From: a virus
Strand: one strand, 5' to 3'
DNA length: 38,450 bases
Virus record (IMG/VR): IMGVR_UViG_3300025872_000134
Coordinates: 1 to 38,450 of that record
In this document: piece after piece, positions 6,939-17,373 of the stretch
Layout of the letters: every line of letters starts with the position of its first letter
How positions within the stretch are numbered: the first letter of the stretch is position 1
Made by a program: the position numbers and the translations under genes
The notes under the pieces: model-generated
The model's input: the letters and a program-made list of their open reading frames with translations, nothing else
What the model was told of the DNA's origin: nothing
Databases searched by the model: none

Positions 6939-8801
6939 TTACTCCGTAATTGTTCTGAGTGTCATTACCATTGTGCCTTCCCAAAGCCAGTCGTTACCAG
7001 CAGTGAAGAATGGAATCCATTTTGCGTCCTCAACAATAACGGAGAACGTGTCATCTTTTTCTTGGTATGTGACAATGCTCGGGTCAAGCGCCAGTTCTTC
7101 AAGAAGGTCACGTTCCAGGGCTACGTCAAAGTAGTAATCCCTACCCCTAATGCTGTGCCTTTCCTGAATAACCAAAGGAAGTGTGATGATTCGTGACCGC
7201 TTCGGTGCAGCAAAAGCAGACGCCATCCACCGCAGGAATGTAGGTCCGGTCGTGGCATCTCCACGGTTCAACGTAATCTTGTATTGAACTTGAATGAACT
7301 TTGTTTCAGGGGTAAAGAATTCATGTTCTGTCTGCCCCTCATTATCATGGGTTCCAGCATCAACATACGCCTGGTTTTCGATAGATACGGCAAGGGAGAC
7401 TGAACCATCCAGCGGTTCGACACGTGTCTCAAAGCGAGGGGCAAACTTCCGGTCTGGAATTCCCCACTGGTACACGCCTGTTTCGATGTGACCGCTTGCT
7501 ACAAGGTTTGAAGAATCTTCTACAACAAGACCGATACCCTTGACGGTGAACAGACGCTTGCTGTTGAACGATGCACAAGACAATACGTCTTCTGTTCCTG
7601 TGCGCATAAGGTCTGTTGCGTAGGCGGGGGTGTTAGCGACGGTGAAGTTAGACAGGTCAAGCCTGCCAAGCCCTGTTGATTCGCCGTCATAGTTCGACCA
7701 TGTGAACCAAACAAACCTGTCGTCTGAAGTGAACCAGTTCACCGAACCTGATGTTGGGATAAGTGCGCCTGCTACAAGGTTGAACGCTGAATCTGCTGTG
7801 CAGAAACGTACGCCCTTGTTTGTTCCAACAATGATGTATCCAAGATACCCATGGATAGCGGAAACAATTTCTCCGTTTGGAAGTTCCAACGCGGCAACAA
7901 GTTTGTCAAGAACACCAGAAGAAGTAATAGTAATTTTATAGATGACCGACTTAGAACCAGAGTGACCAGCAGCGTAAATTGCGCCCTGACCACTAGCAAA
8001 ACCGACCCACTGCCACGGGGTAATTTTCACTTCATCTGAATCAGTGGTGACGTTACCTGCGGGGTCGTAGTAGATGTCTTCGCCATAGACAGGGCTGGCT
8101 GAATAGTTAGCGCCAACAATGAGGCGTCCTTTGGCGTAGCCAACCTTGCCAAATTCATGTCCGTATGCGACGTTAGACGCCGTGTATGAGGCGTCAATTT
8201 TCCACAAACCGTATGACGAGGTAAGACCTGCGTATGTGAGATACACATTAGAGCCATCTGTTGCGATGTCACGCGCCTGCAAAGAAGGGAGACCGGACAC
8301 GGTTGTCCATGTAGGAGATGACGCGAACGGGTCAGTGCTGTACTTCACAGCAGTACCATCAGTAATGAACACTGCGTTCTGAGTGGAGATAACACGAACG
8401 TTCGCCGTACTAGATGTCTGGGAATATGATGTCTTCACATCATTCAGCAAAGTCAACCTGCCTTTAGTCCATGGGTTGACGCCCTTAGACTTATAGAACC
8501 TATAGTCAGTGGAGGCAGCAACGTCTGAGTATTGCTGACCCGCGCCAAGGTGCCACGAGTTTTGACCACGACGCCAGAAACCTTGCGGGTTGATAGCGGA
8601 CTCTCCAGGAGCGGTAGAGATGTCCTGCGAATCACGAACACGTGCATCCAACTGGCGGTTGAAATACCCTGACTTGAGGTCCACCATGTAAGGGCGTCCA
8701 TTCAACGCAACAGGGAATACGTCCGGTACAAGTTCAGATGTTCCTGTGCCGGAGTAAAGAGACGGTGTACCCGTGAACGGGAAAGAAACAGGAAGTGTCA
8801 C
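6939..8801 (-). CDS. Large tail protein, beta-propeller-like
   Basis: This is a 620-residue protein with many repeated short beta motifs (AVFITDGTAVKYST, GYIIVGTNKGVRFCT, RFVWFTWSNYDGESTGLGRLDL), as in beta-propeller tail proteins. The N-terminus (PSLYSGTGTSELVPDVFPVALNG) and the place right after the adaptor gene match the tail tubular/nozzle position of podoviruses. It starts one base after the adaptor stop. Nozzle or tail-hub identity is inferred from order and size; I cannot assign a named family. Confidence 0.6.
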   Translation of the reverse strand: MTLPVSFPFTGTPSLYSGTGTSELVPDVFPVALNGRPYMVDLKSGYFNRQLDARVRDSQDISTAPGESAINPQGFWRRGQNSWHLGAGQQYSDVAASTDYRFYKSKGVNPWTKGRLTLLNDVKTSYSQTSSTANVRVISTQNAVFITDGTAVKYSTDPFASSPTWTTVSGLPSLQARDIATDGSNVYLTYAGLTSSYGLWKIDASYTASNVAYGHEFGKVGYAKGRLIVGANYSASPVYGEDIYYDPAGNVTTDSDEVKITPWQWVGFASGQGAIYAAGHSGSKSVIYKITITSSGVLDKLVAALELPNGEIVSAIHGYLGYIIVGTNKGVRFCTADSAFNLVAGALIPTSGSVNWFTSDDRFVWFTWSNYDGESTGLGRLDLSNFTVANTPAYATDLMRTGTEDVLSCASFNSKRLFTVKGIGLVVEDSSNLVASGHIETGVYQWGIPDRKFAPRFETRVEPLDGSVSLAVSIENQAYVDAGTHDNEGQTEHEFFTPETKFIQVQYKITLNRGDATTGPTFLRWMASAFAAPKRSRIITLPLVIQERHSIRGRDYYFDVALERDLLEELALDPSIVTYQEKDDTFSVIVEDAKWIPFFTAGNDWLWEGTMVMTLRTITE

Positions 8802-8802
8802 G

Positions 8803-9690
8803 TCACACCTTCGACAGCATTACTGGGTACTGTCGCACCAGTTTCGCTGCTTCAGCAGTGATTCGGTCACGGCGCATACGAAGAAGGTTTGTGATGCTGT
8901 TACCTACAGAACCAGCAGCCACCTCATCAGCACGGCGAGACTCAGGTTGCGCTTCTGTGAAGTTGCGCTTGATTTCACGGGGAGAGATAAGGCGAATTTG
9001 TGCGCCAATAACAAGGATGTCTTCTGCTGACAGAGGAAACCCGCAGATGCTTTGGATGTCGTCTGTCTCGGCAACGATACGACCGAAACCTGTTTTGTAG
9101 GAGATACGAAGGTCTCCTGCTTTTGTTCCTTGGTTCACTGCGAGAGCCATACCTGAACCAAAGTCTGATGTTGGCAGGTCACGGATGATGCTGGTGCGAG
9201 GAACCTTGATGTAGTCAGTCTTCAGGTATTTGATGCGTACTTCTACAAGGTCAATAATGTTTTCTGTAACAGGGAAATTGACCATACGGTCGGACCCGTT
9301 GTATCGTGTAGTCACAGCCTTGACCCTGAACAAACCGTTCATGGGGCTGGACAGGTCGGCAAGTTCATCGTTGATTGCTTCGATGATTTGATGGCGGGGG
9401 AAACGTGGATTGACGGTGACAATGGAGTTGCTCGCGTGTGCTGCGGCAGTTGTACCATTGAAGGCACGTTCCACGGTAACTGTTTTGGTTCCTTGGTTAG
9501 CGTCCCACACATAAAGAAGTTCAGAGTCAATCTGGATGATTGCCCCGTCACGGATGCCCTTCAGTTCGTACTGGAACGTGATTGTGTCAGCCGTCGCTGT
9601 GACAGCGGTCGACACCTTGTTCCTTTCCTCAACAACACCAGAAAGAACTTGGCGTTGGATTCGGTTGACGAGTTGGGCTGCAGTGGACAT
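8803..9690 (-). CDS. Head-tail adaptor-like protein
   Basis: This is a 295-residue protein. The first 95 residues form a beta-rich insert (TITFQYELKGIRDGAIIQIDSELLYVW) similar to the fibre-type repeats of the 221-residue protein. The rest is alpha/beta with RHQIIEAINDELADL and a helical C-terminus (LRMRRDRITAEAAKLVRQYP), as in podovirus tail-tube/adaptor proteins (gp11/gp4-like). It lies directly upstream of the large tail gene. The function is a contextual call. Confidence 0.55.
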   Translation of the reverse strand: MSTAAQLVNRIQRQVLSGVVEERNKVSTAVTATADTITFQYELKGIRDGAIIQIDSELLYVWDANQGTKTVTVERAFNGTTAAAHASNSIVTVNPRFPRHQIIEAINDELADLSSPMNGLFRVKAVTTRYNGSDRMVNFPVTENIIDLVEVRIKYLKTDYIKVPRTSIIRDLPTSDFGSGMALAVNQGTKAGDLRISYKTGFGRIVAETDDIQSICGFPLSAEDILVIGAQIRLISPREIKRNFTEAQPESRRADEVAAGSVGNSITNLLRMRRDRITAEAAKLVRQYPVMLSKV

Positions 9691-9870
9691 TTACTTCTTC
9701 TTCTTGCCCTTCATCTTCATACCAGCCTCGGACATGGCAATAGCCACAGCCTGCTTACGGGACTTGACAACAGGTCCGCCCTTGCCGCCAGAGTGAAGCG
9801 TTCCGGTCTTGAATTCGTGCATGACCTTCTGTACCTTTGCCGCTTTCTTAGCGGGCTTCTTCGCGGGCAT
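9691..9870 (-). CDS. Lysine-rich DUF6496-like protein, 59 aa
   Basis: This short frame encodes a very basic protein: N-terminal MPAKKPAKKAAK, a core HEFKTGTLHSGGKGG...VKSRKQAVAIAMSEAG, and a KGKKKK tail. The core matches small proteins I know as DUF6496 (HEFKxGxLxSG...VKxRKQAIAIALSEAG), common in environmental phages and bacteria. The ATG overlaps the previous stop as TAATG. It may bind virion DNA or a capsid partner; no activity is established. Confidence 0.7.
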   Translation of the reverse strand: MPAKKPAKKAAKVQKVMHEFKTGTLHSGGKGGPVVKSRKQAVAIAMSEAGMKMKGKKKK

Positions 9871-10022
9871 TACTTCTTCTTCTTTGCTGCTGTCTTCTTG
9901 GCGACAGCCTTCTTGGAGCCAGCCTTCTTGCCGTACTCCATCATGCGCTCCTTGGCACCCTCGCCCTTTTCATGCTTCATCATGGCGGACTTGGACTTGT
10001 ACTTCTCGCCCTTTGCGGACAT
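9870..10022 (-). CDS. Lysine-rich small protein, 50 aa
   Basis: The ATG at 10022 follows AGGAGC; the longer frame from 10097 lacks a ribosome-binding site and overlaps the glycosyltransferase gene more. The product alternates Lys with Met/Glu (KYKSKSAMMKHEKGEGAKERMMEYGKKA) and ends AKKTAAKKKK. It is coupled to the DUF6496-like gene by TAATG. Such proteins may be DNA-compacting or head-associated; this is inference from composition. Confidence 0.6.
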   Translation of the reverse strand: MSAKGEKYKSKSAMMKHEKGEGAKERMMEYGKKAGSKKAVAKKTAAKKKK

Positions 10023-10053
10023 ATGTTGCTCCTGTCGTGAGACGTTGGTCACA

Positions 10054-11094
10054 TCATAGCCGATAGTGGTCGAGGTTCGCCCGAAGCCTTTCATCATTAG
10101 GGTTTAGCGCTACAGCCTCAACTCCGTATTCCCAGGCTGTTTCCATATTCCCGAGGTGATAGGCGGACACAGCAGCCATGTCGTATGGGTCTGGACCCCA
10201 GGCGTATGTTTCGCACAGATAGTCAAGTGGTTTTGTTTTGATTGCGAACGCCATCTGGCAGGCTGCAAGACAACGTTCCCAGTCTTGACGGTGGTAGTAC
10301 ACAGCGGCGAGGTCTGCCCATGATTCTCGTCTTGTGGGGTCTTCGGAGATGGCTTTGTAAAGGATTGTTTCTGCTGCGTATGGGCGCATCTTGGCTACGA
10401 AGCGATGGTTCGCTGCTCGTTCTGCTGCCCAGTTGGAACGCATAAGGTGTTGGCTGAAATGGTATTGGGCTAACCCGTGTTCGCCTTTGTAGAAGTATTC
10501 GCGGGCTAGATAGAACTGGTTGCGGTCGTCATGAGGTTTTTCTTCTACTGCCAGTTTTAGGAGGTCAAGATATTGGGCGCGGGATTTTGTGGGGTCTGGG
10601 TGATGGTGTATTTCTAGACCGTCGGTCCAGTGTTGCTGTTCTAAGATGTCCTTTGGTTTCAATACTTCATGAACTGGGTGTTCCCAGTAGTAGCCGTGAC
10701 GGGCGTGTATTTTGTCTCCGCCGTACACCAGTCCTTCGGTACCGTCTTCATTCCATGACCAGACGTATTTGTAGCGGGGACGGGTGACGCCAGGGGGCAT
10801 GGTTTCTAGTGCTTGTCGCCAGCCTGGTTGGAGTACCTCGTCCATGTCGAGGGCGATGCAGAGGTCTATGTCGTCGGGGATGATGGAGAGGGCGTGGTTT
10901 CTGGCATAGTCAAATCGCCACGGGTCAAATACGCGCTGCGAGAAAGCGACATTATGCTTATGTGCTTCAACCCATGTGTTGTCAGTAGAGCCTGTATCAA
11001 GGATGAGTCGGTAGTCAGCCTCGGCGCAGGACTCAGCCCAACGCCGAACAAACTGTTCCTCGTTCTTAGCGATTGTGTAGACAGCAATCTTCAT
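10054..11094 (-). CDS. GT2-type glycosyltransferase with C-terminal TPR-like region
   Basis: This is a 346-residue protein. The N-terminal 110 residues form a GT-A nucleotide-sugar domain (VYTIAKNEEQFVRRW, LILDTGSTDNT at 30-40, DMDE at 83-86 as the DxD metal site). The C-terminal half (about 190-346) has degenerate helical repeats (FYLAREYFYKGEHGLAQYHF, SWADLAAVYYHRQDWERCLAAC, AVSAYHLGNMETAWEYGVEAV) resembling TPRs. It has a GGAGAAGGGG site before the ATG. It lies right after the collagen-like fibre and its 40-residue companion, so fibre glycosylation is a plausible job; host surface modification is the alternative. Confidence 0.8.
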   Translation of the reverse strand: MKIAVYTIAKNEEQFVRRWAESCAEADYRLILDTGSTDNTWVEAHKHNVAFSQRVFDPWRFDYARNHALSIIPDDIDLCIALDMDEVLQPGWRQALETMPPGVTRPRYKYVWSWNEDGTEGLVYGGDKIHARHGYYWEHPVHEVLKPKDILEQQHWTDGLEIHHHPDPTKSRAQYLDLLKLAVEEKPHDDRNQFYLAREYFYKGEHGLAQYHFSQHLMRSNWAAERAANHRFVAKMRPYAAETILYKAISEDPTRRESWADLAAVYYHRQDWERCLAACQMAFAIKTKPLDYLCETYAWGPDPYDMAAVSAYHLGNMETAWEYGVEAVALNPNDERLRANLDHYRL

Positions 11095-11113
11095 GCCCCT
11101 TCTCCTTTATTTA

Positions 11114-12983
<1,870 letters not shown>

Positions 12984-12987
12984 ATGT

Positions 12988-13263
12988 CTACCACTTTACC
13001 TTATTTGCCCAGTATGCGGCGGACATCTTGCCCTTCTTGATGTTTGCTGCGTGACGAGCCTGGAAGGATTCGCGGCGCTTGCGGTATGCCTCGGATTCCC
13101 CTGCTTTCTTTGGGGAGCCTGAGACGCCTTGCTGTCCGAACCTAATCAGTTTGACTTGGTCGCCTTCTTTGGCGAGAACAGCGTGAGACTTTTTGTCGTG
13201 TCCTGGGGTGCGCTTCGGTTTGTTGTATCCGGCGAACTTTTCGCCACGGTATTCAATGGTCAT
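12988..13263 (-). CDS. Basic DUF6321-like phage protein
   Basis: This is a 91-residue basic protein with KPKRTPGHDKKSHAVLAKEGDQVKLIRFGQQGVSGS and a C-terminal RHAANIKKGKMSAAYWANKVKW. I associate this signature with DUF6321 proteins in environmental phages. The ATG overlaps the glycosyltransferase stop as ATGA. Function is unknown; such proteins are usually encoded among structural genes. Confidence 0.7.
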   Translation of the reverse strand: MTIEYRGEKFAGYNKPKRTPGHDKKSHAVLAKEGDQVKLIRFGQQGVSGSPKKAGESEAYRKRRESFQARHAANIKKGKMSAAYWANKVKW

Positions 13264-14369
13264 GGTGATGTGATACTACCTGATTCGAGTAGGACGTTTT
13301 TGGCGTTCACTGGTATACGGGATTGTTGACCTTTGGTTAGGACGATGTGGTGTCGTCCGATGTCGGCGGTGATGTTTTTGAGGGCTGTGACGGGTACGGT
13401 GGCAACGTCTGATTGTTCCCATTGGGTGTCTTGGAGTTGGTGTCCTTGGGGGATTGTGTCGGCAAGGATGCGGGCTGCGTTAGCCCAGGAGTATTCCCGC
13501 GCCTCCTTATGTTTTGCTGTTGGGGTGTCAGAAATAATAGACCGCATATTTTGAATCAAGGCATTTACGTCTGGTTCGTCCCAGTTCCCTGCGTCGTAAA
13601 TGCTTGGCTCTGTGCAGGGTGTTGAGGTTGTCGGCACGACTGCGTTTGCTAGGTGTGAAAACATTCGGTGACCGCTTGTGTCGCTGATGATGGTGGGTAG
13701 CCCTGCTGCTATTGCTTGCAGTGGCATGAGTCCCCATCCTTCTCCTCTGGACATGGAGATGAAGCAGTCGGAATCCCAGTAAAGGTTTCTTTCTTCTTCC
13801 TCTGTCATCAGTTCCCTATGTAACACAATACGGTTATTGTTTATCTTGGGGACCCCGCCGATAATGTCCATCCGGCATTTGAGATGCAACTCAGCATCCA
13901 TGTCAAGACGGTTGAACGCCTCCACGACAACGTCTAACCCTTTGCGCCTCCAGTGCGACCCGCCAGCCAAGAACCTAAATGGACCTTCGCGTCGTTTCTT
14001 GTTGAGTTGTGGTTTCCAAAGTTGCGTGTCGATACCGAGCGGAACAACAGCAACATTACTGTGGTACTTATCAAAGATTTCTTTATTGTGGTCACACGGC
14101 ACAACAATCATGTCGAACTGAGGAAACAACTCGTGCATCGTCTGGGGAAGAACATCCGCTTCCCACATCGTAAATAAGACACGATACTGTCCGGCATACC
14201 AGCCCTTCACCATCGTCGGCTGAAGAACAAAAACAGCGGTACTTGCCGTATCAGACAACGTCACTATTTTGTCAAGTTCATCCCGTAACGAATTGTGCAA
14301 TCTCCCATAACCGTAATGAGTATGGGCGGGACCAAAGATTGCTAAATGATTCCCGTCTCCACTTGCCAT
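13260..14369 (-). CDS. GT4-like (GT-B fold) glycosyltransferase
   Basis: This is a 369-residue protein. The N-terminal Rossmann half carries FGPAHTHYGYGRL and LFTMWEADVLP. The C-terminal half has VVPLGIDTQLWKP (109-120), FRFLAGGSHWRRKGLDVVVEAF (131-152) and MSRGEGWGLMPLQAIAAGLP (206-225), typical of GT4 nucleotide-sugar binding. The second Glu of the usual E-x7-E pair is Gln here (E210...Q218), which deserves notice. The last 60 residues form an extra small beta domain. It probably uses an activated sugar to modify a virion protein or host glycan. Confidence 0.8.
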   Translation of the reverse strand: MASGDGNHLAIFGPAHTHYGYGRLHNSLRDELDKIVTLSDTASTAVFVLQPTMVKGWYAGQYRVLFTMWEADVLPQTMHELFPQFDMIVVPCDHNKEIFDKYHSNVAVVPLGIDTQLWKPQLNKKRREGPFRFLAGGSHWRRKGLDVVVEAFNRLDMDAELHLKCRMDIIGGVPKINNNRIVLHRELMTEEEERNLYWDSDCFISMSRGEGWGLMPLQAIAAGLPTIISDTSGHRMFSHLANAVVPTTSTPCTEPSIYDAGNWDEPDVNALIQNMRSIISDTPTAKHKEAREYSWANAARILADTIPQGHQLQDTQWEQSDVATVPVTALKNITADIGRHHIVLTKGQQSRIPVNAKNVLLESGSITSP

Positions 14370-14620
14370 TCGTGCTTCGCCTTCTTCTCCAATTCGGCAG
14401 ACCCGTCAATAGACTTAGGCTGCAACCCGTTCTGACGGAGACGCTTATACGCAGGCATATCCTTATTCCATCCCTTCTCCGTCTTGTTGATTTCCTCAAC
14501 CCTAGAACCACGCGATGTGGTTGAGTTGGCACCAGTACGAACGTGCGCGATGCGGCAACCAAAGCAGCCCTCTACGTCAAGGTTCGGATGCGTTTCACGA
14601 TGCTTCAATGTAATCCCCAT
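14342..14620 (-). CDS. Conserved actinophage protein with CFGCR motif
   Basis: This is a 92-residue protein. Its N-terminus HPNLDVEGCFGCRIAHVRTG has a CxxC pair. It then has a basic Ser/Thr-rich stretch and RLRQNGLQPKSIDGSAELEKKAKHEWQVETGI. I have seen this arrangement (EGCFGCK/R...VR near the start and QP..I.G...LE near the end) in proteins next to capsid or portal genes of actinophages. It overlaps the glycosyltransferase gene by 28 bases. Function unknown. Confidence 0.6.
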   Translation of the reverse strand: MGITLKHRETHPNLDVEGCFGCRIAHVRTGANSTTSRGSRVEEINKTEKGWNKDMPAYKRLRQNGLQPKSIDGSAELEKKAKHEWQVETGII

Positions 14621-14867
14621 ACCCTGCTTCTATAAGGTCCGCTTCCTCGGCAGCAGTCAACACATTGTCATGACCGCCGTAGTAGGTAATTGCTACTTCA
14701 TCAAGGTATGCAGGCTGCGTCTCCGTGTAAGTACCGTCAAGCAACTTATAAACGTTACGCCCACGATTACCAGATTCAACCCTGCCAAACAAGCGTGATT
14801 CAGGGCTGTTATTCCAAAGGTCATCCCAATACACAAACGGGTCAGTAGGAGGACGGAACACAGCCAT
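14595..14867 (-). CDS. Conserved phage structural-region protein, 90 aa
   Basis: This product begins MAVFRPPTDPFVYWD and contains RGRNVYKLLDGTYTETQP and ITYYGGHDNVLTAAEEADLIEAGYGDYI, a pattern common in actinophage proteins near the capsid gene. The start has GAGGGG directly upstream. It is the first gene after the capsid terminator. It may be a minor virion or neck protein; no function is known to me. Confidence 0.6.
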   Translation of the reverse strand: MAVFRPPTDPFVYWDDLWNNSPESRLFGRVESGNRGRNVYKLLDGTYTETQPAYLDEVAITYYGGHDNVLTAAEEADLIEAGYGDYIEAS

Positions 14868-14881
14868 CCCCTCATAATAGC

Positions 14882-14910
14882 AAAACCCCCCACCCCGAAG
14901 GGCAGGGGGT
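14882..14910 (-). terminator. Rho-independent terminator after the capsid gene
   Basis: On the minus strand an ACCCCC..CCC / GGG..GGGGGT hairpin of 11 pairs (two of them G-U) is closed by a TTCG tetraloop and followed by TTTT. A second small hairpin (GACCTAA-CTT-TTAGGTC, 14934-14918) overlaps the capsid stop codon. Together they would give high capsid mRNA and reduced read-through to the genes beyond. Confidence 0.8.
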
Positions 14911-14932
14911 CTTACTTGACCTAAAAGTTAGG

Positions 14933-15901
14933 TCAGGAGTTTGCGCCGATGCTGGACGCCGACTCGATACGACGGAGGCTTGCCTCACGGAAGCGACCGT
15001 ATCCACCGAGCCAGTACCAACCGAGCGGCTGGAGACGCATGAGAAGGTCGGTCACGTTTCCGCGAACAATCTTCGGCATAGCGCCGTTGCCATCGGTGAC
15101 GCTGTGCGCCTTAGCGAGCGCCTGACGACCCATGATGAGGGTTGCGTAGACGTCAATGGTTCCTGTCGAACCCGAACCGTTCGAGGCGTTCTCGAACAGC
15201 GGGGCGCGGGGCGTCTCAATGAAACGCACCGACTCGAAGGTACCAATCTCGCCGTTGTAGATTCCGGCGGGGTTGACGTAGTTGGCGGGTGTGCGCCAGC
15301 CAGCAGCGTCAGTTGCCGAGCGGAAGTCAAACGACACGTCCGGGTGGATGTAGCCCATGTACGAACCACCGAAGGTGGCGACGTTGGCTGCGCGCAACTT
15401 GGCGACCTGCTTACGCACGTCATCAGCGGCGAGGATGTCCTCCGTCTGGACCGTGGTACGGCTCGACGGGTCGGTTGTGCCGCCTGTTGCGTAAGCAACG
15501 TTGGAGCCAGCAGCGAGAACGTCGCGGACGACGCGGTCGATGGAGTCACCAGCGTTGTAACCAACGATGTTCGCAGCCGAGTTGTCGACATCGAGGAACG
15601 ACGTGCCACGCAACTTAGCGGTGGTGACGACGGCGTTACCGTACTCAGCAAGAGTAACGGTGACCTGGCTGTCAGCAAGGGCTGTGGGGGTAACGTCTGT
15701 CACTTCGTTCAGCGTCGAGGTCGCCGGGGCGAGGTCGCTGAAGATGGTGAATGTGACGGCAGAACCAGGCATCGACTGTGCTGTCGGCATAACGTCGGCA
15801 GCCTGGTCGAACAGCAACTCCGAACGCAGCGCGAAATAGGCGATGCGGTCAAAGGCTGTCTGGTCTACGGAGAGGGAGGAGGTGGTTGTTTCACCAGCCA
15901 T
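14933..15901 (-). CDS. Major capsid protein, N4-gp56-like HK97 fold
   Basis: This is a 322-residue protein with the signatures of the N4-gp56 family: LRSELLFDQAADV near the N-terminus, TLAEYGNAVVTTAKL (about 82-96), GYIHPDVSFDFR, YNGEIGTFESVRFIETPRAP, ATLIMGRQALAKA, and LGWYWLGGYGRFREASLRRIES at the C-terminus. The ATG follows AAAGGA. It lies after the scaffold gene and before a strong terminator, the usual setting for the most abundant virion protein. Confidence 0.9.
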   Translation of the reverse strand: MAGETTTSSLSVDQTAFDRIAYFALRSELLFDQAADVMPTAQSMPGSAVTFTIFSDLAPATSTLNEVTDVTPTALADSQVTVTLAEYGNAVVTTAKLRGTSFLDVDNSAANIVGYNAGDSIDRVVRDVLAAGSNVAYATGGTTDPSSRTTVQTEDILAADDVRKQVAKLRAANVATFGGSYMGYIHPDVSFDFRSATDAAGWRTPANYVNPAGIYNGEIGTFESVRFIETPRAPLFENASNGSGSTGTIDVYATLIMGRQALAKAHSVTDGNGAMPKIVRGNVTDLLMRLQPLGWYWLGGYGRFREASLRRIESASSIGANS

Positions 15902-15927
15902 TTTGGTTTTCCTTTAGGGTTGAGGGT

Positions 15928-16374
15928 TTAGATTGCGTTTCGCGCCTCAGCCAGAATTGCCAATACTTCTTCCTCAGACGATGCCTCTGCGATTCGCTTG
16001 TTCCAGTCGATAGGGGCGCTCGCTGTTCCTGCTCCTTGGGCGACCTTTTCGGTGCGCTTCCAGGCGTCGGCTTCGCTTGTGTCCTGTTCGGGGGTGTGAA
16101 TCAAATTGGCTTCCATAGCAGCCTGCTTGATGGACTCTGGGGTCATGTCTCCGTCGTATGCCTTCATGAAATACTGCGTCATCTTGTTGCCGGGGTCTAG
16201 CCCTGCTTCAAGAAACGCTGCCTTTCGTGCGGCTGTTTCGGCGGATGCGGCTCGCTTTTCGGCGTCCGCAAGACGCTTCTCCAGTTCCTTCATCCGTGCG
16301 CGAACTGGGTTCTTGCTTTCGGTTTCAGGCTGGTAATCGTCGTCCTCGTACTGGTCGTACTCGTACTCTGACAT
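15928..16374 (-). CDS. Scaffold protein
   Basis: This is a 148-residue, highly charged helical protein: an acidic Tyr/Asp/Glu N-terminus (SEYEYDQYEDDDYQ), a coiled coil (RMKELEKRLADAEKRAASAETAARKAAFLEAG, about 27-58), then a second helical region ending SSEEEVLAILAEARNAI. This composition, and its place just before the capsid gene, identify it as the capsid assembly scaffold, which is lost or cleaved before packaging. The ATG has AAGGAG upstream. Confidence 0.85.
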   Translation of the reverse strand: MSEYEYDQYEDDDYQPETESKNPVRARMKELEKRLADAEKRAASAETAARKAAFLEAGLDPGNKMTQYFMKAYDGDMTPESIKQAAMEANLIHTPEQDTSEADAWKRTEKVAQGAGTASAPIDWNKRIAEASSEEEVLAILAEARNAI

Positions 16375-16396
16375 ATGGCACTCTCCTTAGTGTCCA

Positions 16397-16419
16397 CGTC
16401 GTAGCGGAGGACTACGACG
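16397..16419 (-). promoter_or_regulatory. Hairpin in the scaffold-capsid leader
   Basis: A perfect 8-bp stem (CGTCGTAG/CTACGACG) with a 7-base loop lies about 23 bases before the scaffold start and just upstream of its AAGGAG site. It may stabilise the 5' end of the capsid message or control initiation. No convincing promoter hexamers were found between it and the terminator-like hairpin at 16494-16522. Confidence 0.5.
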
Positions 16420-16493
16420 GCTACTTTGATTTACACCCCTGTTGTACGCCACGTTGTCGGGGGATATCCCGTGGGTTTCGGTCTGCGACCTAT

Positions 16494-16522
16494 GAAATAA
16501 ATATACACCTTTTATTTGGTGT
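16494..16522 (-). terminator. Weak terminator after the ejection-protein block
   Basis: On the minus strand ACACC-AAATAAAA-GGTGT is followed by the T-rich ATATTTATTTC. The stem is only 5-6 pairs, so termination is probably partial. It separates the internal-protein genes from scaffold and capsid. Confidence 0.45.
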
Positions 16523-16533
16523 GTGCAAGCATC

Positions 16534-17373
16534 CTATTGGTTGGCGCTTGTAAGCCCGATGATTCCCTTGGATGTTTCTGCGAGCGACCCGCCTGCTTCA
16601 AATGCTGCTTTGCGTTGACGTGCGCGTGTTGCTACTCGTTGGGCTGCTGCTGCGTTTGTTCCGAACGCCGCACCAATTTGCTCAGCCTGGGTGATTGCTT
16701 CCTCTCCAGCCAGCGGCTTGTAGAGTTCTTGGGTGGCTGCGATGTCTGCAAATCCTTGCTGCGCTTGGGTTTGGGTGATTCCACGGTTGACCAGTTCTTC
16801 TGCTTGGGCGGCTGTGATTTGCTGCTGTTGTTCGCGGGCGGCATTTGCTCGTCTTGCTGCTTCTGCACGGCGAACTACGTCTGTTTGTTGGAGGCGTGTT
16901 GGGTCAATCATGTAGGCGGCGATGTCGCCGTCTTGAAGACCGTAGAGGCGCTTGAGTTCTTCGCGTGTTCCTGGTTCTGTTTCTGTTACTGCGCGGTAGC
17001 CTTGACGGATGCGGGCGTCCAGTTCGTCTGCGCGAACGTCATTAGCGATGAAGTTGGCAAAGTCATCCTGAGTATCGTAAAACCCTTTTGGCATACCGTT
17101 GGCGCGAAGAACATTTCTGTACTCTCCTTCCAACTGGATGTACGCTAGTTCTCCACCCTGAAGCGGAGCAAGACCTTTCTTCTGTCGTTCGATAAGACCC
17201 TTGAACCGCTGCTTGTACTGGTCTGTGCTACGAATCGCTCGCCAGATATTTGTCGAAGCATCAGCACCAGTGAACTGCGTCGGGTCATCCTTGATGGCGT
17301 TGTCAATAGCGCCAATCAAACCCTCCAAGCCGTACTCGCGGAGAATATCTAGTGCGTCGTCACGTGCTGCCAT
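16534..17373 (-). CDS. Internal virion / DNA-ejection protein, 279 aa
   Basis: This is a 279-residue, largely helical protein with a Gln/Ala-rich coiled region (RRAEAARRANAAREQQQQITAAQAEEL, about 167-195) and an N-terminal YGLEGLIGAIDNAI...FTGADASTNIWRAIRSTDQYKQRF segment. It is the last of four genes linked by TAATG overlaps, which suggests fixed stoichiometry. Its composition resembles inner-core proteins ejected ahead of the genome in podoviruses. No enzymatic motif is seen. Confidence 0.6.
   Translation of the reverse strand: MAARDDALDILREYGLEGLIGAIDNAIKDDPTQFTGADASTNIWRAIRSTDQYKQRFKGLIERQKKGLAPLQGGELAYIQLEGEYRNVLRANGMPKGFYDTQDDFANFIANDVRADELDARIRQGYRAVTETEPGTREELKRLYGLQDGDIAAYMIDPTRLQQTDVVRRAEAARRANAAREQQQQITAAQAEELVNRGITQTQAQQGFADIAATQELYKPLAGEEAITQAEQIGAAFGTNAAAAQRVATRARQRKAAFEAGGSLAETSKGIIGLTSANQ

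Noticed and set aside
8391-8404. SOS-like CGAACGTTCG in the large tail gene
   Set aside because: Half-sites are directly joined without the 4-base centre and the site lies within a coding region.
15052-15931. Long alternative frames on both strands over the capsid gene
   Set aside because: Shadows of the high-quality capsid coding frame; their protein composition (Ser/Arg/Thr-rich) is not natural.
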